From the NCBI GenBank assembly GCA_029256725.1, contig JAQSXJ010000014.1:1-44957 (forward strand): 44,957 nt of DNA, read 5' to 3'. Position numbers and translations under genes: made by a program. The stretch is from Anaerocolumna sp. (GTDB taxonomy: Bacteria; Bacillota; Clostridia; Lachnospirales; Lachnospiraceae). The notes below the pieces were generated by a model. It ran no database searches. It was not told where the DNA came from and saw only the letters and a program-made list of their open reading frames with translations. Of this stretch, positions 18,177 through 25,859 are shown piece after piece; the first letter of the stretch is position 1, and every line of letters starts with the position of its first letter.

Positions 18177-18737
18177 ATGCCAAAGATATATGATGATTTA
18201 AAAGAAACAATCCTAAAAGAAGCAAAAGTAATTATTCTCTCAAAAGGCTATAGAAAGTTAAGCATGCGGGAAGTTGCAAAGGCATCAGGGATTGCAGTCG
18301 GTACAATCTATAATTATTTTCCGACAAAAGATACTCTAATGTCCGAATTGATGTACCAATACTGGTTAGAATTTGTTGCTGCAATCCAGCAGGCTGAGCA
18401 GGAGGACTGTGAGTTATTTGCAAAGTTTAAGAAAATTTATACCATTTTAGAGTCTTTTATTGATATCTTTAAAGATACCTGGCTCAAATTAAACAGCAAT
18501 GAAAAGGGAATGACGAAAGAGCATCATAAGCAAAAACAGGAAGTTGTTGATTTATTTGTTGATACCCTGGAGAAAGCCATAATTAGTCATAAGGAAAAGA
18601 AAGGAAGTGCAGATAATCAGGAAATCAATGACAGAGAGCTCGCTAGTTTTATTGTTCAAAATTTTATGTTGATCGCACAGATGAAACAATTTAAATATGA
18701 TACTTTCGAGAGGATTCTAAAGAGTTATCTCCTATAG
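18177..18737 (+). CDS. TetR-family transcriptional repressor
   Basis: A 186-residue regulator with an N-terminal TetR helix-turn-helix (KLSMREVAKASGIAVGTIYNYFPTKDTLMSELM, about residues 22-54) and a divergent all-helical ligand-binding C-terminus. It lies 67 bases upstream of an MFS drug exporter in the same direction, an arrangement in which the repressor normally controls itself and the pump in response to the pump substrate. A 10-bp inverted repeat spanning its stop codon lies between the two genes. Confidence 0.93.
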   Translation: MPKIYDDLKETILKEAKVIILSKGYRKLSMREVAKASGIAVGTIYNYFPTKDTLMSELMYQYWLEFVAAIQQAEQEDCELFAKFKKIYTILESFIDIFKDTWLKLNSNEKGMTKEHHKQKQEVVDLFVDTLEKAIISHKEKKGSADNQEINDRELASFIVQNFMLIAQMKQFKYDTFERILKSYLL

Positions 18738-18768
18738 AAAATTTACTATAGGAGAAACTTATTTTTTT
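18728..18768 (+). terminator. Inverted repeat between tetR-type gene and pump gene
   Basis: TCTCCTATAG (18728-18737, including the tetR-gene stop) pairs perfectly with CTATAGGAGA (18746-18755) across AAAATTTA; seven T residues begin six bases later. It may be an attenuating terminator that limits pump expression, or an operator of the TetR protein. Confidence 0.6.
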
Positions 18769-18804
18769 AATATTAAATGAACAATGTTCAGAAAGGGACA
18801 TAGT

Positions 18805-20451
18805 ATGGTGCAGAAAAAACATACCACATTGATTTTAATTTTATTTTTATTAGGAATTTTCATGGGAGCAATTGATAATGGAATTGTATCCCCGGCAAGA
18901 GAAATTATTCAGAATAGTTTTTCCGTATCAAAAGGTGTAGGAGCCTGGATGATTACAATTTATACCTTGGTATATGCCGTATCCATGCCCATTAGTTCCA
19001 AGTTATCTGATATTATCGGCAGAAAAAAGATGTATATTTTCGGCATTACAATCTTTGGAATTGGTTCTGCTCTTTGCGGGCTTAGTAACTTCTATGGTGA
19101 TTTTACCTTTTTACTCATAGCCAGAGTTATTCAGGCTATAGGTGCGGGAGGTATTTTGCCGATTGCAACAACGGTAATCGGTCAGTCCTTTCCACCTGAG
19201 AAAAGAGGCACTGCGCTGGGATTGGTAGGTGCAGTTTATGGAGTGGCCACTATTGTAGGACCGACCCTCGGTAGTACAATCATTGATATCGCCGGACAGG
19301 ACCACTGGGGTTTTATTTTCTTTATTAACGTTCCCATCTGTATCATTACACTGTTTTTGACAAGGACGATGGAAGAGTCTAAGGTGACAGTCAGAAATAA
19401 ACTGGATATTCTGGGTGCACTCCTTTTAGCTTCTCTTGTTGCCAGTTTATTGTATGCATTGACCAATATTGATTTCTTTGCTGTAGGTGAGAGTTTACAG
19501 CAAACGAATGTATTCCCGTTCCTGATAACTTTTGTTATATTAATCCCTGTTTTTATTCTGGTGGAAAAAAAGGCAGCAGATCCTGTTTTGTCTATCAAAT
19601 ACTTTAAGAACCGTGAGATAGTAACTATTTTCATCATTGCTTTTGTCGTCGGAATCGGTATGATGGGTATGGTTTACATGCCGCAGTTTGCAGAAAATAC
19701 CTTGAAGTTTAAAAGTGGTTCCGGTGGTTATCTGGTGACCTTGCTGGCTGTATTCTCTGGTGTGGCATCTCCTCTAAGCGGTAAACTACTCGATAAAAAG
19801 GGTGCTAAGCTTGTACTCATTCTAGGGTTTGCCTGTACTGTAGCTGGGACTCTGATTTTAGGCTTAATTGCGGCAAAAACTTTATCACTTATCATAGTTT
19901 TGATTGGCATTGCATTTATGGGATTCGGGGTTGGATTTATTATGGGACCTCCTTTAAATTATCTGATTCTGGGTGCAGTAAGGGAAGAAGAGGGAGCAAC
20001 TGCTCTTGCAACTATGTCCCTGATTCGTTCCATTGGAGTAACCATTTCACCTAGTTTCATGATTGGATTTATCATAGATGCCAGTAAAAATATTCAAGCT
20101 GAACTGATGCAAACCTTACAGGAGGGTTTTATAAAAGCTGGTGGTGCAGATATGATACCTGCTATGAGCTCAGGCGGCGGAAGCAGCAATGGAAAGCTTT
20201 TTGCATCTCTTCAAAATGCGGATGTAACAACAATTGTTAGTCAATTAACGGACATTTTCAAGCAATTTCTACCGGAAAAAGCTCAGACGTATGTATTGCC
20301 TGTAATTAATGATATGTCTTCTGAGATTGAAAAGACTTTTCAAAGTGTTTTGAATCAGGGATACACCCATATGTTTATTGCATCTGCCATTATCGCTGCT
20401 GTTGGGATTGTTGTATCACTTACACTTAAAAATAAGAAAAAGCCAATTTAA
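18805..20451 (+). CDS. MFS drug exporter, DHA2 (14-helix) family
   Basis: A 548-residue transporter of the EmrB/QacA type, predicted to export drugs or other toxic compounds by proton antiport. Start 18805 (MVQKKHTTL) follows AAAGGGA; ATG 18784 is an alternative. Motifs: GAIDNGIVSPAREII in helix 1 (the D1 motif region), motif A SDIIGRKKMYIFG after helix 2, and motif C-like GAVYGVATIVGPTLGSTIID in helix 5. A hydrophilic loop of about 100 residues (440-520) near the end, between the last two helices, is larger than usual. It is paired with the upstream TetR-family gene. Confidence 0.93.
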   Translation: MVQKKHTTLILILFLLGIFMGAIDNGIVSPAREIIQNSFSVSKGVGAWMITIYTLVYAVSMPISSKLSDIIGRKKMYIFGITIFGIGSALCGLSNFYGDFTFLLIARVIQAIGAGGILPIATTVIGQSFPPEKRGTALGLVGAVYGVATIVGPTLGSTIIDIAGQDHWGFIFFINVPICIITLFLTRTMEESKVTVRNKLDILGALLLASLVASLLYALTNIDFFAVGESLQQTNVFPFLITFVILIPVFILVEKKAADPVLSIKYFKNREIVTIFIIAFVVGIGMMGMVYMPQFAENTLKFKSGSGGYLVTLLAVFSGVASPLSGKLLDKKGAKLVLILGFACTVAGTLILGLIAAKTLSLIIVLIGIAFMGFGVGFIMGPPLNYLILGAVREEEGATALATMSLIRSIGVTISPSFMIGFIIDASKNIQAELMQTLQEGFIKAGGADMIPAMSSGGGSSNGKLFASLQNADVTTIVSQLTDIFKQFLPEKAQTYVLPVINDMSSEIEKTFQSVLNQGYTHMFIASAIIAAVGIVVSLTLKNKKKPI

Positions 20452-20488
20452 AGGACAAAGGAAACTGTTTGCATTTATTCTAGTAATT

Positions 20489-20528
20489 ACAGCCTTCTCA
20501 ATGACTGCATAGAGGGGCTGTTTTTTTC
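20489..20528 (+). terminator. Rho-independent terminator of the efflux operon
   Basis: ACAGCC (20489-20494) extended by TTCTC pairs, with some G-U pairs, with AGAGGGGCTGT ending at 20521, followed by TTTTTTCTTTT. Confidence 0.85.
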
Positions 20529-20645
20529 TTTTATAACTTTTACAGATTTAAGCGGTATGCTGCTGCATACTATAATGAAATGCTTAAAATAAAGTTAAAG
20601 ATCCAGGTTATAAGCTTTACAACGAGGAAGCGCTTATGATTTTCG

Positions 20646-20939
20646 TCAGATTGCAGCTACTAAAGCAAGTGTATGGAACGCACCATCTTCTTTTAACAGG
20701 CGGCATTTTGGTTCATCATCACGGTATGAACCAAAGATACAACCTACAACTTGACCATTAAGTTCCGCAATTTTACCAAATGAACTTCTATATAAAATTG
20801 TATTAATGTATATGCCTAGAGCTCCGGTAAGGCTGTTGGCACTTTCCGTCAATCTCTCTAGTTACCAGGTGTTTCCTGTTATAACTTTAAGTTTTGGTAA
20901 ATCCTCTTTTTTAACATCACGAATGATTACTTGACTCAT
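20646..20939 (-). pseudogene. GNAT-family acetyltransferase, broken
   Basis: On the minus strand ATG 20939 follows AGGAGG and encodes MSQVIIRDVKKEDLPKLKVI, a typical GNAT start. Codon 26 is TAA (20864-20862); the same frame then continues for another 71 codons with LTESANSLTGALGIYINTILY, then FGKIAELNGQVVGCIFGSYRDD and AFHTLALVAAI, ending before the acetyl-CoA-binding Q/RxxGxG/A loop. The gene therefore has both a nonsense mutation and a 3' truncation. The intact 5' signals suggest recent decay. Confidence 0.75.
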
Positions 20940-21301
20940 TATAATTTCCTCCTATTTGTTAATAAGGTTAGTATAAAGCCTCCTGTAAGAGGAGAGTCAA
21001 TATTTTTTTTAATTTCGATTTGCGCTGCGATTTAAGAGGTTAGATTAGAAATAAATGATTTCCTGCTGCTCGATTAATGATAAATTACCCTTTTAATTCT
21101 ATACATTGCATTTTCTGAGAAATATTTGCATATAGGCTTTTTTTGTATATAAAACTAAATAGTTGTAAAGAAATTTAGAGTTCAACTAAAATATAAATAA
21201 ATTATTAAGCTTTTATTTATATTTAATGTAACTATAAATGTACTAAATGTATAATTAAATTAGATTATGTTAAATAAATTAAGCAATATACATAATATAT
21301 A
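20940..21301. other. AT-rich region upstream of the CUT1 operon promoter
   Basis: No gene seen. It contains TTCAACTAAAATAT at 21181-21194, whose core AACTAAA recurs close to the start of each gene group in this cluster. Confidence 0.4.
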
Positions 21302-21330
21302 TTGACAATATTTATGCCCTACTTTATAAT
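21302..21330 (+). promoter_or_regulatory. Consensus sigma-A promoter of the sugar-binding protein gene
   Basis: TTGACA (21302-21307) and TATAAT (21325-21330) are both perfect matches and are 17 bases apart, the ideal spacing. Such a strong promoter implies regulation mainly by repression. Confidence 0.85.
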
Positions 21331-21336
21331 GCAAGT

Positions 21337-21371
21337 AAATATCAACTAAACGATATTTAAACTAATTTAGT
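21337..21371. promoter_or_regulatory. Predicted repressor operator over the transcription start
   Basis: AAATATC (21337-21343) and GATATTT (21352-21358) form an inverted repeat around AACTAAAC; directly after it ACTAA T TTAGT (21361-21371) forms a second small palindrome. Both sit just downstream of the -10 box, where a LacI-type repressor, such as that encoded at 24800, would block transcription. Confidence 0.5.
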
Positions 21372-21394
21372 AAAACTTAATAATGGAGGAGTTT

Positions 21395-22744
21395 ATGAAA
21401 CGAAAAGTATTATCTTTACTTCTGGCTACCGCATTAGTAGCTTCTGTATTTACAGGATGCAGCACGAAGAACAATGAGGTGAATAAGCCGGTTGACTCTA
21501 AGACAGAAGATGTAGCAGCAACAGATGCTCCTAAAACTGAAGAACCAACAGATTCTCCTGCAGCTGAGCCAGTAGAAATAACTGTATGGGGATGGGATGT
21601 TAATTTCAATGGTGCAGCATTACAGGCAGCAGACGAATTGTATGAAGGTGCTACCGTGAATTTTGTTGAGATGGCAAAAGCTGACGCTCTTCAGAAGATA
21701 CATACTGTATTAGCCTCAGGAGTAAAAGAAGATCTTCCGGATGTTGTTATTATTAGTGATCTTGCAGCCCAGGGTTACCTGATGTCATATCCCGGAGCTT
21801 TCAGGGCAATGGATGACGTAATAAATTATAATGATTTTGCAAGCTATAAAAAATCAGCAGTATCCTATGATGGTGTTGGTTATGGTGTACCCTTTGATAC
21901 TGGTGTTGCGGGATTATTCTACCGTACCGATTATATTCAGGAAGCTGGATACACTGACGAAGATATGCAGGATTTAACTTGGGCAGAATATATCGAGCTT
22001 GGTAAGAAATTAAAAGAGAAAGGTCACTTACTTCAGACCTATAATCCTAACGATATTTCAGAGTTCCAGATTATGTTACAGTCAGCAGGTACCTGGTATA
22101 CCGATGAGGCTGGTAAGGCAAACTTCGCTAATAACAGTGCTTTAAAGGAATGTATTGATATTTTCAAACAGTTTAATACAAGTGATTTTGTTAAAGTAGC
22201 TAGTGACTGGACCGGTTTTGCAGGCGCTATTAATGGTGGTGAAGTAGCATGCGTTATCCGTGGCTCCTGGATTGCATCCACCATTAAAGCAGCAGCTGAT
22301 CAGAGCGGTTTATGGAAGGTAGCTCCTGTTCCTAAGTTAAGTATTGATGGCGCAACCAACAAATCCAATCAGGGTGGTTCCAGCTGGTATGTATTAGCAG
22401 ATGGAAAAAATGCTGATGTTGCAGCTGATTTCTTTGCTAAGACCTTTGGTGGCAGCACAGACCTTTACAATACTTTAGTTGAGCAGAAGAATATCATGGC
22501 AACTTATTTACCGGCTTCTACCGTAGCAGCTTATGATAAAGAAGATCCTTTCTTCTCAAATACAAAGATCAACCAGATTCTTGCTGGTTGGATCGCAGAA
22601 ATTCCGGCAGTTAATAACGGTGCGTATACCGCAGAAGCACAGGGAGCATTGCTTGCTGTAATGCCTGATATTTTAGGCGGTAAGGATGTTGATTCCAGCT
22701 TAAAACAAGCAGAAGAGCAGTTTAACCAGACAGTACAGGAATAA
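21395..22744 (+). CDS. CUT1 sugar-binding lipoprotein (SBP family 1)
   Basis: A 449-residue extracellular solute-binding lipoprotein for an oligosaccharide. Start 21395 follows GGAGGAG. Signal peptide MKRKVLSLLLATALVASVFTGC has the lipobox cysteine at 22, then an acidic Thr/Pro/Glu-rich linker (about 23-60). The SBP_bac_1 fold follows: EITVWGWD, DLPDVVIISD, VGYGVPFDTGVAGLFYRTDYIQEAG and GEVACVIRGSWIA. It is the first gene of a CUT1 importer with the permeases at 23036 and 23902. A strong hairpin and a repeat array separate it from the permeases, consistent with higher expression of the binding protein. The neighbouring GH42 and GH127 suggest a galactose- or arabinose-containing ligand. Confidence 0.95.
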   Translation: MKRKVLSLLLATALVASVFTGCSTKNNEVNKPVDSKTEDVAATDAPKTEEPTDSPAAEPVEITVWGWDVNFNGAALQAADELYEGATVNFVEMAKADALQKIHTVLASGVKEDLPDVVIISDLAAQGYLMSYPGAFRAMDDVINYNDFASYKKSAVSYDGVGYGVPFDTGVAGLFYRTDYIQEAGYTDEDMQDLTWAEYIELGKKLKEKGHLLQTYNPNDISEFQIMLQSAGTWYTDEAGKANFANNSALKECIDIFKQFNTSDFVKVASDWTGFAGAINGGEVACVIRGSWIASTIKAAADQSGLWKVAPVPKLSIDGATNKSNQGGSSWYVLADGKNADVAADFFAKTFGGSTDLYNTLVEQKNIMATYLPASTVAAYDKEDPFFSNTKINQILAGWIAEIPAVNNGAYTAEAQGALLAVMPDILGGKDVDSSLKQAEEQFNQTVQE

Positions 22745-22752
22745 AATAGAAC

Positions 22753-22789
22753 AAGAGGGGATTTTACCAGGAGTAAAATCCCCCTCTTA
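22753..22789 (+). terminator. Strong hairpin after the binding-protein gene (no T-run)
   Basis: AAGAGGGGATTTTAC (from 22753) pairs with GTAAAATCCCCCTCTT (to about 22789) with one bulge. The next bases are AAAGAGTGG, so it is not a classical terminator. More likely it protects the 3' end of the binding-protein message or lets only part of transcription through. Confidence 0.6.
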
Positions 22790-22827
22790 AAGAGTGGTGA
22801 CAGACCGCTTATGTTTTATTATATAAG

Positions 22828-22999
22828 TTGAATTAAGCTTTTTATCTCTTCCAAATATAAAATGCTATTGAATTAGTTTTTTATACCAAATATAAAATGC
22901 TATTGAATTAGTTATTATACTAAATATAAAATCCTATTGAATTAATTTTTATACCAAATGTAAAAAGCTATTGAATTAGTCTTTTTATACTTGGAAGAG
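22828..22999. repeat. 34-35 bp tandem repeat array flanked by inverted repeats
   Basis: TTGAATTA occurs at 22828, 22868, 22903, 22937 and 22971; the units CCAAATATAAAATGCTATTG begin at 22851, 22886, 22920 and 22954 with small changes. The array is bounded by CTCTTCCAA (22846-22854) and TTGGAAGAG (22991-22999), perfect inverted copies that could pair and loop the array out in RNA. It is noncoding and lies between binding-protein and permease genes. Confidence 0.85.
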
Positions 23000-23035
23000 G
23001 ATAAAACTAAAATTCGACTAATATAGGAGGATTTA

Positions 23036-23905
23036 ATGAATAAGAAAAAAAGAATTGTTATCGTTGCCTGGTCAATGATATTTTTGGCAGCATTTTTCAT
23101 ACTGATATTTAGCTATATACCTATGATTCAGGCATTCTTCTTATCACTTAAGACAGGTAAAGGTGCTAATCTTACCTTTAATGGATTGGCAAACTATGAA
23201 AGAATGTTTAGAGATTCAACTTTTTGGACAGTTGTTGGTAATACTTTGCTATATGCGGTTATACAAATACCAATCATGTTGTTGCTGTCATTGATATTTG
23301 CAGTGTTATTGAATGACCCTCGACTGAAAGGGAGAGGTATATACAGGACTTGTATTTTCCTTCCTTGCGTAACCTCAATGGTTTCCTATTCCATTTTGTT
23401 CAAGAATATTTTCTCAGTTGATGGATTTGTTAATAATTTGCTGATAAAGATTAATCTCATTGATGCACCCATTGCCTTTGTCCTGGATGCTTCGTGGGCT
23501 AAGGCGGTTATTATTATAGCACTTGTCTGGAGGTACACAGGTTACTACATGATCTTTTATTTATCAGCTTTGCAAAACATTGAAGGCTCGATCTATGAGG
23601 CAGCACAAATAGATGGCTGTAACGCTTTTCATTCCTTTACAAAAATTACGGTGCCGCTTTTAAAGCCGATTGTTTTCCTGACTAGTATCATGGCTCTTAA
23701 TTCAACGTTGCAATTATTTGACGAAGTTGTAAACCTTACCAATGGTGGCCCGGGCAATGCGACTCGTACCATTTCAGAGTACATATATGATTTGTCCTTT
23801 AACTTTGTGCCTAGTTACGGATATGCAGCAGCAGTATCCTATGCGGTATTTATAATTGTTGCCGTTATTACTGTTGTTCAGAAAGGAGTGTTAAAGGAAA
23901 AATGA
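23036..23905 (+). CDS. CUT1 sugar ABC transporter permease 1 (MalF/UgpA type)
   Basis: A 289-residue inner-membrane permease with six predicted helices. The EAA loop EAAQIDGCNAFHSFTKITVPLLKP (residues about 190-213), which docks the ATPase, is intact, and the N-terminal MNKKKRIVIVAW with the first helix is typical of the short UgpA/LacF-type subunits. AGGAGG precedes the start. The last four bases overlap the next permease gene (ATGA), so the two are translationally coupled. No ATPase gene is present in the cluster. Confidence 0.95.
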   Translation: MNKKKRIVIVAWSMIFLAAFFILIFSYIPMIQAFFLSLKTGKGANLTFNGLANYERMFRDSTFWTVVGNTLLYAVIQIPIMLLLSLIFAVLLNDPRLKGRGIYRTCIFLPCVTSMVSYSILFKNIFSVDGFVNNLLIKINLIDAPIAFVLDASWAKAVIIIALVWRYTGYYMIFYLSALQNIEGSIYEAAQIDGCNAFHSFTKITVPLLKPIVFLTSIMALNSTLQLFDEVVNLTNGGPGNATRTISEYIYDLSFNFVPSYGYAAAVSYAVFIIVAVITVVQKGVLKEK

Positions 23906-24708
23906 AAAAATTAAGTTATTTCTTCAAACATATTATTTTGATCATTGTATCATTTGTTTCCATATCGCCGTTTCTCTGGATGATTATTAGTATAACAAAT
24001 GAATCAAAGGATATTACCATGGGTAAGCTGTCCTTTGGCACGGCGTTGTTTAATAATATTGAAAAGGCCTTCGCAGCAGCTGATATTGGAAGATCCTTTC
24101 TAAACTCATTACACCTGGCAGTTGTTGTTACAATAGCTTCTATAATTATATGTTCCCTGGCTGGCTATGCCTTTGTTATGTTTCCCTCCAAGGCAAAAGA
24201 GATATTGTTTATGGTGTTGATCGCATCTATGATGGTTCCTTTTGCAGCCAGAATTATCCCCATGTTTCGTATGTTTGCTCAGATAGGATTGTTGAATAGT
24301 TACTTATGTATTATTTTACCGGCTCTTGGGGCTCCGTTTTTAGTTTTCTTCTTTAAACAAAACACACATGCTTTTCCTTTTGAAACCATACAGGCTGCAA
24401 GAGTGGATGGGTGTAAGGAATATCAGATTTTCTTTAAAATCTTTGTTCCAATGATGAAATCAACTTATGCAGCAGCAGCTATCTTTGCTTTTATGGCTAG
24501 CTGGAATAACTATATGTGGCCATTGATTGCGTTACAAAGCAATTCCAAATTCACATTGCCGCTTACGGTTGCTAATCTTGCTGCCGGCTTTACTCCCGAT
24601 TATGGGGTTATTATGGTGGGAATTGTAATCTCAACATTACCAACAATACTGGTATTCTTCCTGTTACAGAAGCAATTTGTTGAAGGAATTCTTGGTTCTG
24701 TAAAATAA
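23902..24708 (+). CDS. CUT1 sugar ABC transporter permease 2 (MalG/UgpE type)
   Basis: A 268-residue inner-membrane permease, partner of the previous one. It has the MalG-type first helix (HIILIIVSFVSISPFLWMI), NSLHLAVVVTIASIIICSLAGYAF and the EAA-like loop beginning QAARVDGCKEYQIFFK. It ends LPTILVFFLLQKQFVEGILGSVK, a common C-terminus in the family. Overlap with the upstream gene is ATGA at 23902-23905. It probably forms a heterodimer driven by a shared MsmK/MalK-type ATPase encoded elsewhere. Confidence 0.95.
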   Translation: MKKLSYFFKHIILIIVSFVSISPFLWMIISITNESKDITMGKLSFGTALFNNIEKAFAAADIGRSFLNSLHLAVVVTIASIIICSLAGYAFVMFPSKAKEILFMVLIASMMVPFAARIIPMFRMFAQIGLLNSYLCIILPALGAPFLVFFFKQNTHAFPFETIQAARVDGCKEYQIFFKIFVPMMKSTYAAAAIFAFMASWNNYMWPLIALQSNSKFTLPLTVANLAAGFTPDYGVIMVGIVISTLPTILVFFLLQKQFVEGILGSVK

Positions 24709-24770
24709 TTGGTTATTTTTAAAACGGGTTTAAGTAGACAGAGTCTAAATTAAATGCTAAAATTATTTAA

Positions 24771-24783
24771 AATATTTAGTTGA
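24771..24783. promoter_or_regulatory. Candidate operator before the LacI-type gene
   Basis: ATATTTAGTTGAA just before the lacI-type start is the reverse complement of TTCAACTAAATAT, almost the same as TTCAACTAAAATAT at 21181. It is a candidate autoregulatory site. Confidence 0.35.
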
Positions 24784-24799
24784 ATTTAGGAGATGAAAT

Positions 24800-25825
24800 A
24801 TGGCTGTAAAAGCAAAGGAATTAGCGAAGTTACTGGGAATTTCACCTGCTAGTGTCTCACTAGTTTTAAATAATAAACCCGGTGTCAGTGAAGCTACTAG
24901 AAATAAAGTATTTAGTGCGTTGAAAGAATTTGGTTATGAAGATTTATTACCGGATACGGTAGAAGAGAAAAAGATATTATTCCTTGTATATCGCAAAAAT
25001 GGTACCAAGGCAGAAGCGTCTCCCTACTTTTCTCAGATCTTTACCGGTATTATAGAGGGTGTTGAGTATCAGGTAAAAAATTGCGGTTACAAGCTGATGA
25101 TTACCTATTCAGACAGCAAATCCATTGCTTCGGATGTTGAAAAGATCAAAGAAGAACAGATTGAAGGACTTCTTCTCTTAGCAACTGAGATGGTAGAAGA
25201 GCAGATGAAACTTTTTACCGATATGCACGTACCTACTGTTATTATTGATAATTACATGGGAAGTGAAGATCTTGATAGTGTGGCAATCAACAATGAACAG
25301 GGTGTTGATATAGCTGTTTCACATCTCGTTTCCATGGGACATAGAGATATTGGTTATTTACATGTGGAAGGTAATGCGAATAATTTCGTTGAGCGCTATT
25401 ATGGCTTCCTGCGTTCGATCAGAGAGAATCATCTTGAGATAAATGAAGACAACATAGTGGAATTCACCTCTGTTGGCGGTGATGCAGCTTATCTGGAACT
25501 GAAAGAGCACCTGGGTGCTATGAAGAATATGCCCACTGCTTTCTTTGCTGATAATGATATCATAGCTATTTGGGCCATTCGCGTTCTTCGTGAAAATGGA
25601 TATCGGATTCCGGAAGACATTTCCATTGTTGGATTTGATGATATATCCATTTCAAGTATGATGGAACCTCCGCTAACAACAATTCAGACACCGAAATATG
25701 CAATTGGCTGTGTTGCTGTTAATTCTCTGGTTAATAAATTAGAGGGCAAATCGGAAGGCATTCAAAAGATAGAGATGAAAACGGCTTTGGTAGAACGACA
25801 AAGCGTGAAACGCCATTCCATGTAA
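24800..25825 (+). CDS. LacI-family transcriptional regulator
   Basis: A 341-residue regulator with the LacI helix-turn-helix at the start (VKAKELAKLLGISPASVSLVLNNKPGVSEATRNKV) and a sugar-binding periplasmic-like core (IEGLLLLATEMVEEQ, VPTVIIDNYMG, VAINNEQGVDIAVSHLVSMGHRDIGYLH, FFADNDIIAIWAIRVLRENGYRIPEDISIVGFDD). It lies between the importer and the GH42 gene, 34 bases before the latter, and is likely cotranscribed with it. It probably represses the importer and glycosidase genes until a released sugar binds; AACTAAA-containing sites near 21181, 21344, 23005 and 24771 are candidate targets. Confidence 0.95.
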   Translation: MAVKAKELAKLLGISPASVSLVLNNKPGVSEATRNKVFSALKEFGYEDLLPDTVEEKKILFLVYRKNGTKAEASPYFSQIFTGIIEGVEYQVKNCGYKLMITYSDSKSIASDVEKIKEEQIEGLLLLATEMVEEQMKLFTDMHVPTVIIDNYMGSEDLDSVAINNEQGVDIAVSHLVSMGHRDIGYLHVEGNANNFVERYYGFLRSIRENHLEINEDNIVEFTSVGGDAAYLELKEHLGAMKNMPTAFFADNDIIAIWAIRVLRENGYRIPEDISIVGFDDISISSMMEPPLTTIQTPKYAIGCVAVNSLVNKLEGKSEGIQKIEMKTALVERQSVKRHSM

Positions 25826-25859
25826 TAACCTTTTATATAAGATATAAGAGGAGTAGATA

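Noticed and set aside
22828..22999. Repeat array as a CRISPR
   Set aside because: Units are contiguous and similar along their full length, with no unique spacers, no palindromic repeat core and no cas genes in the window.
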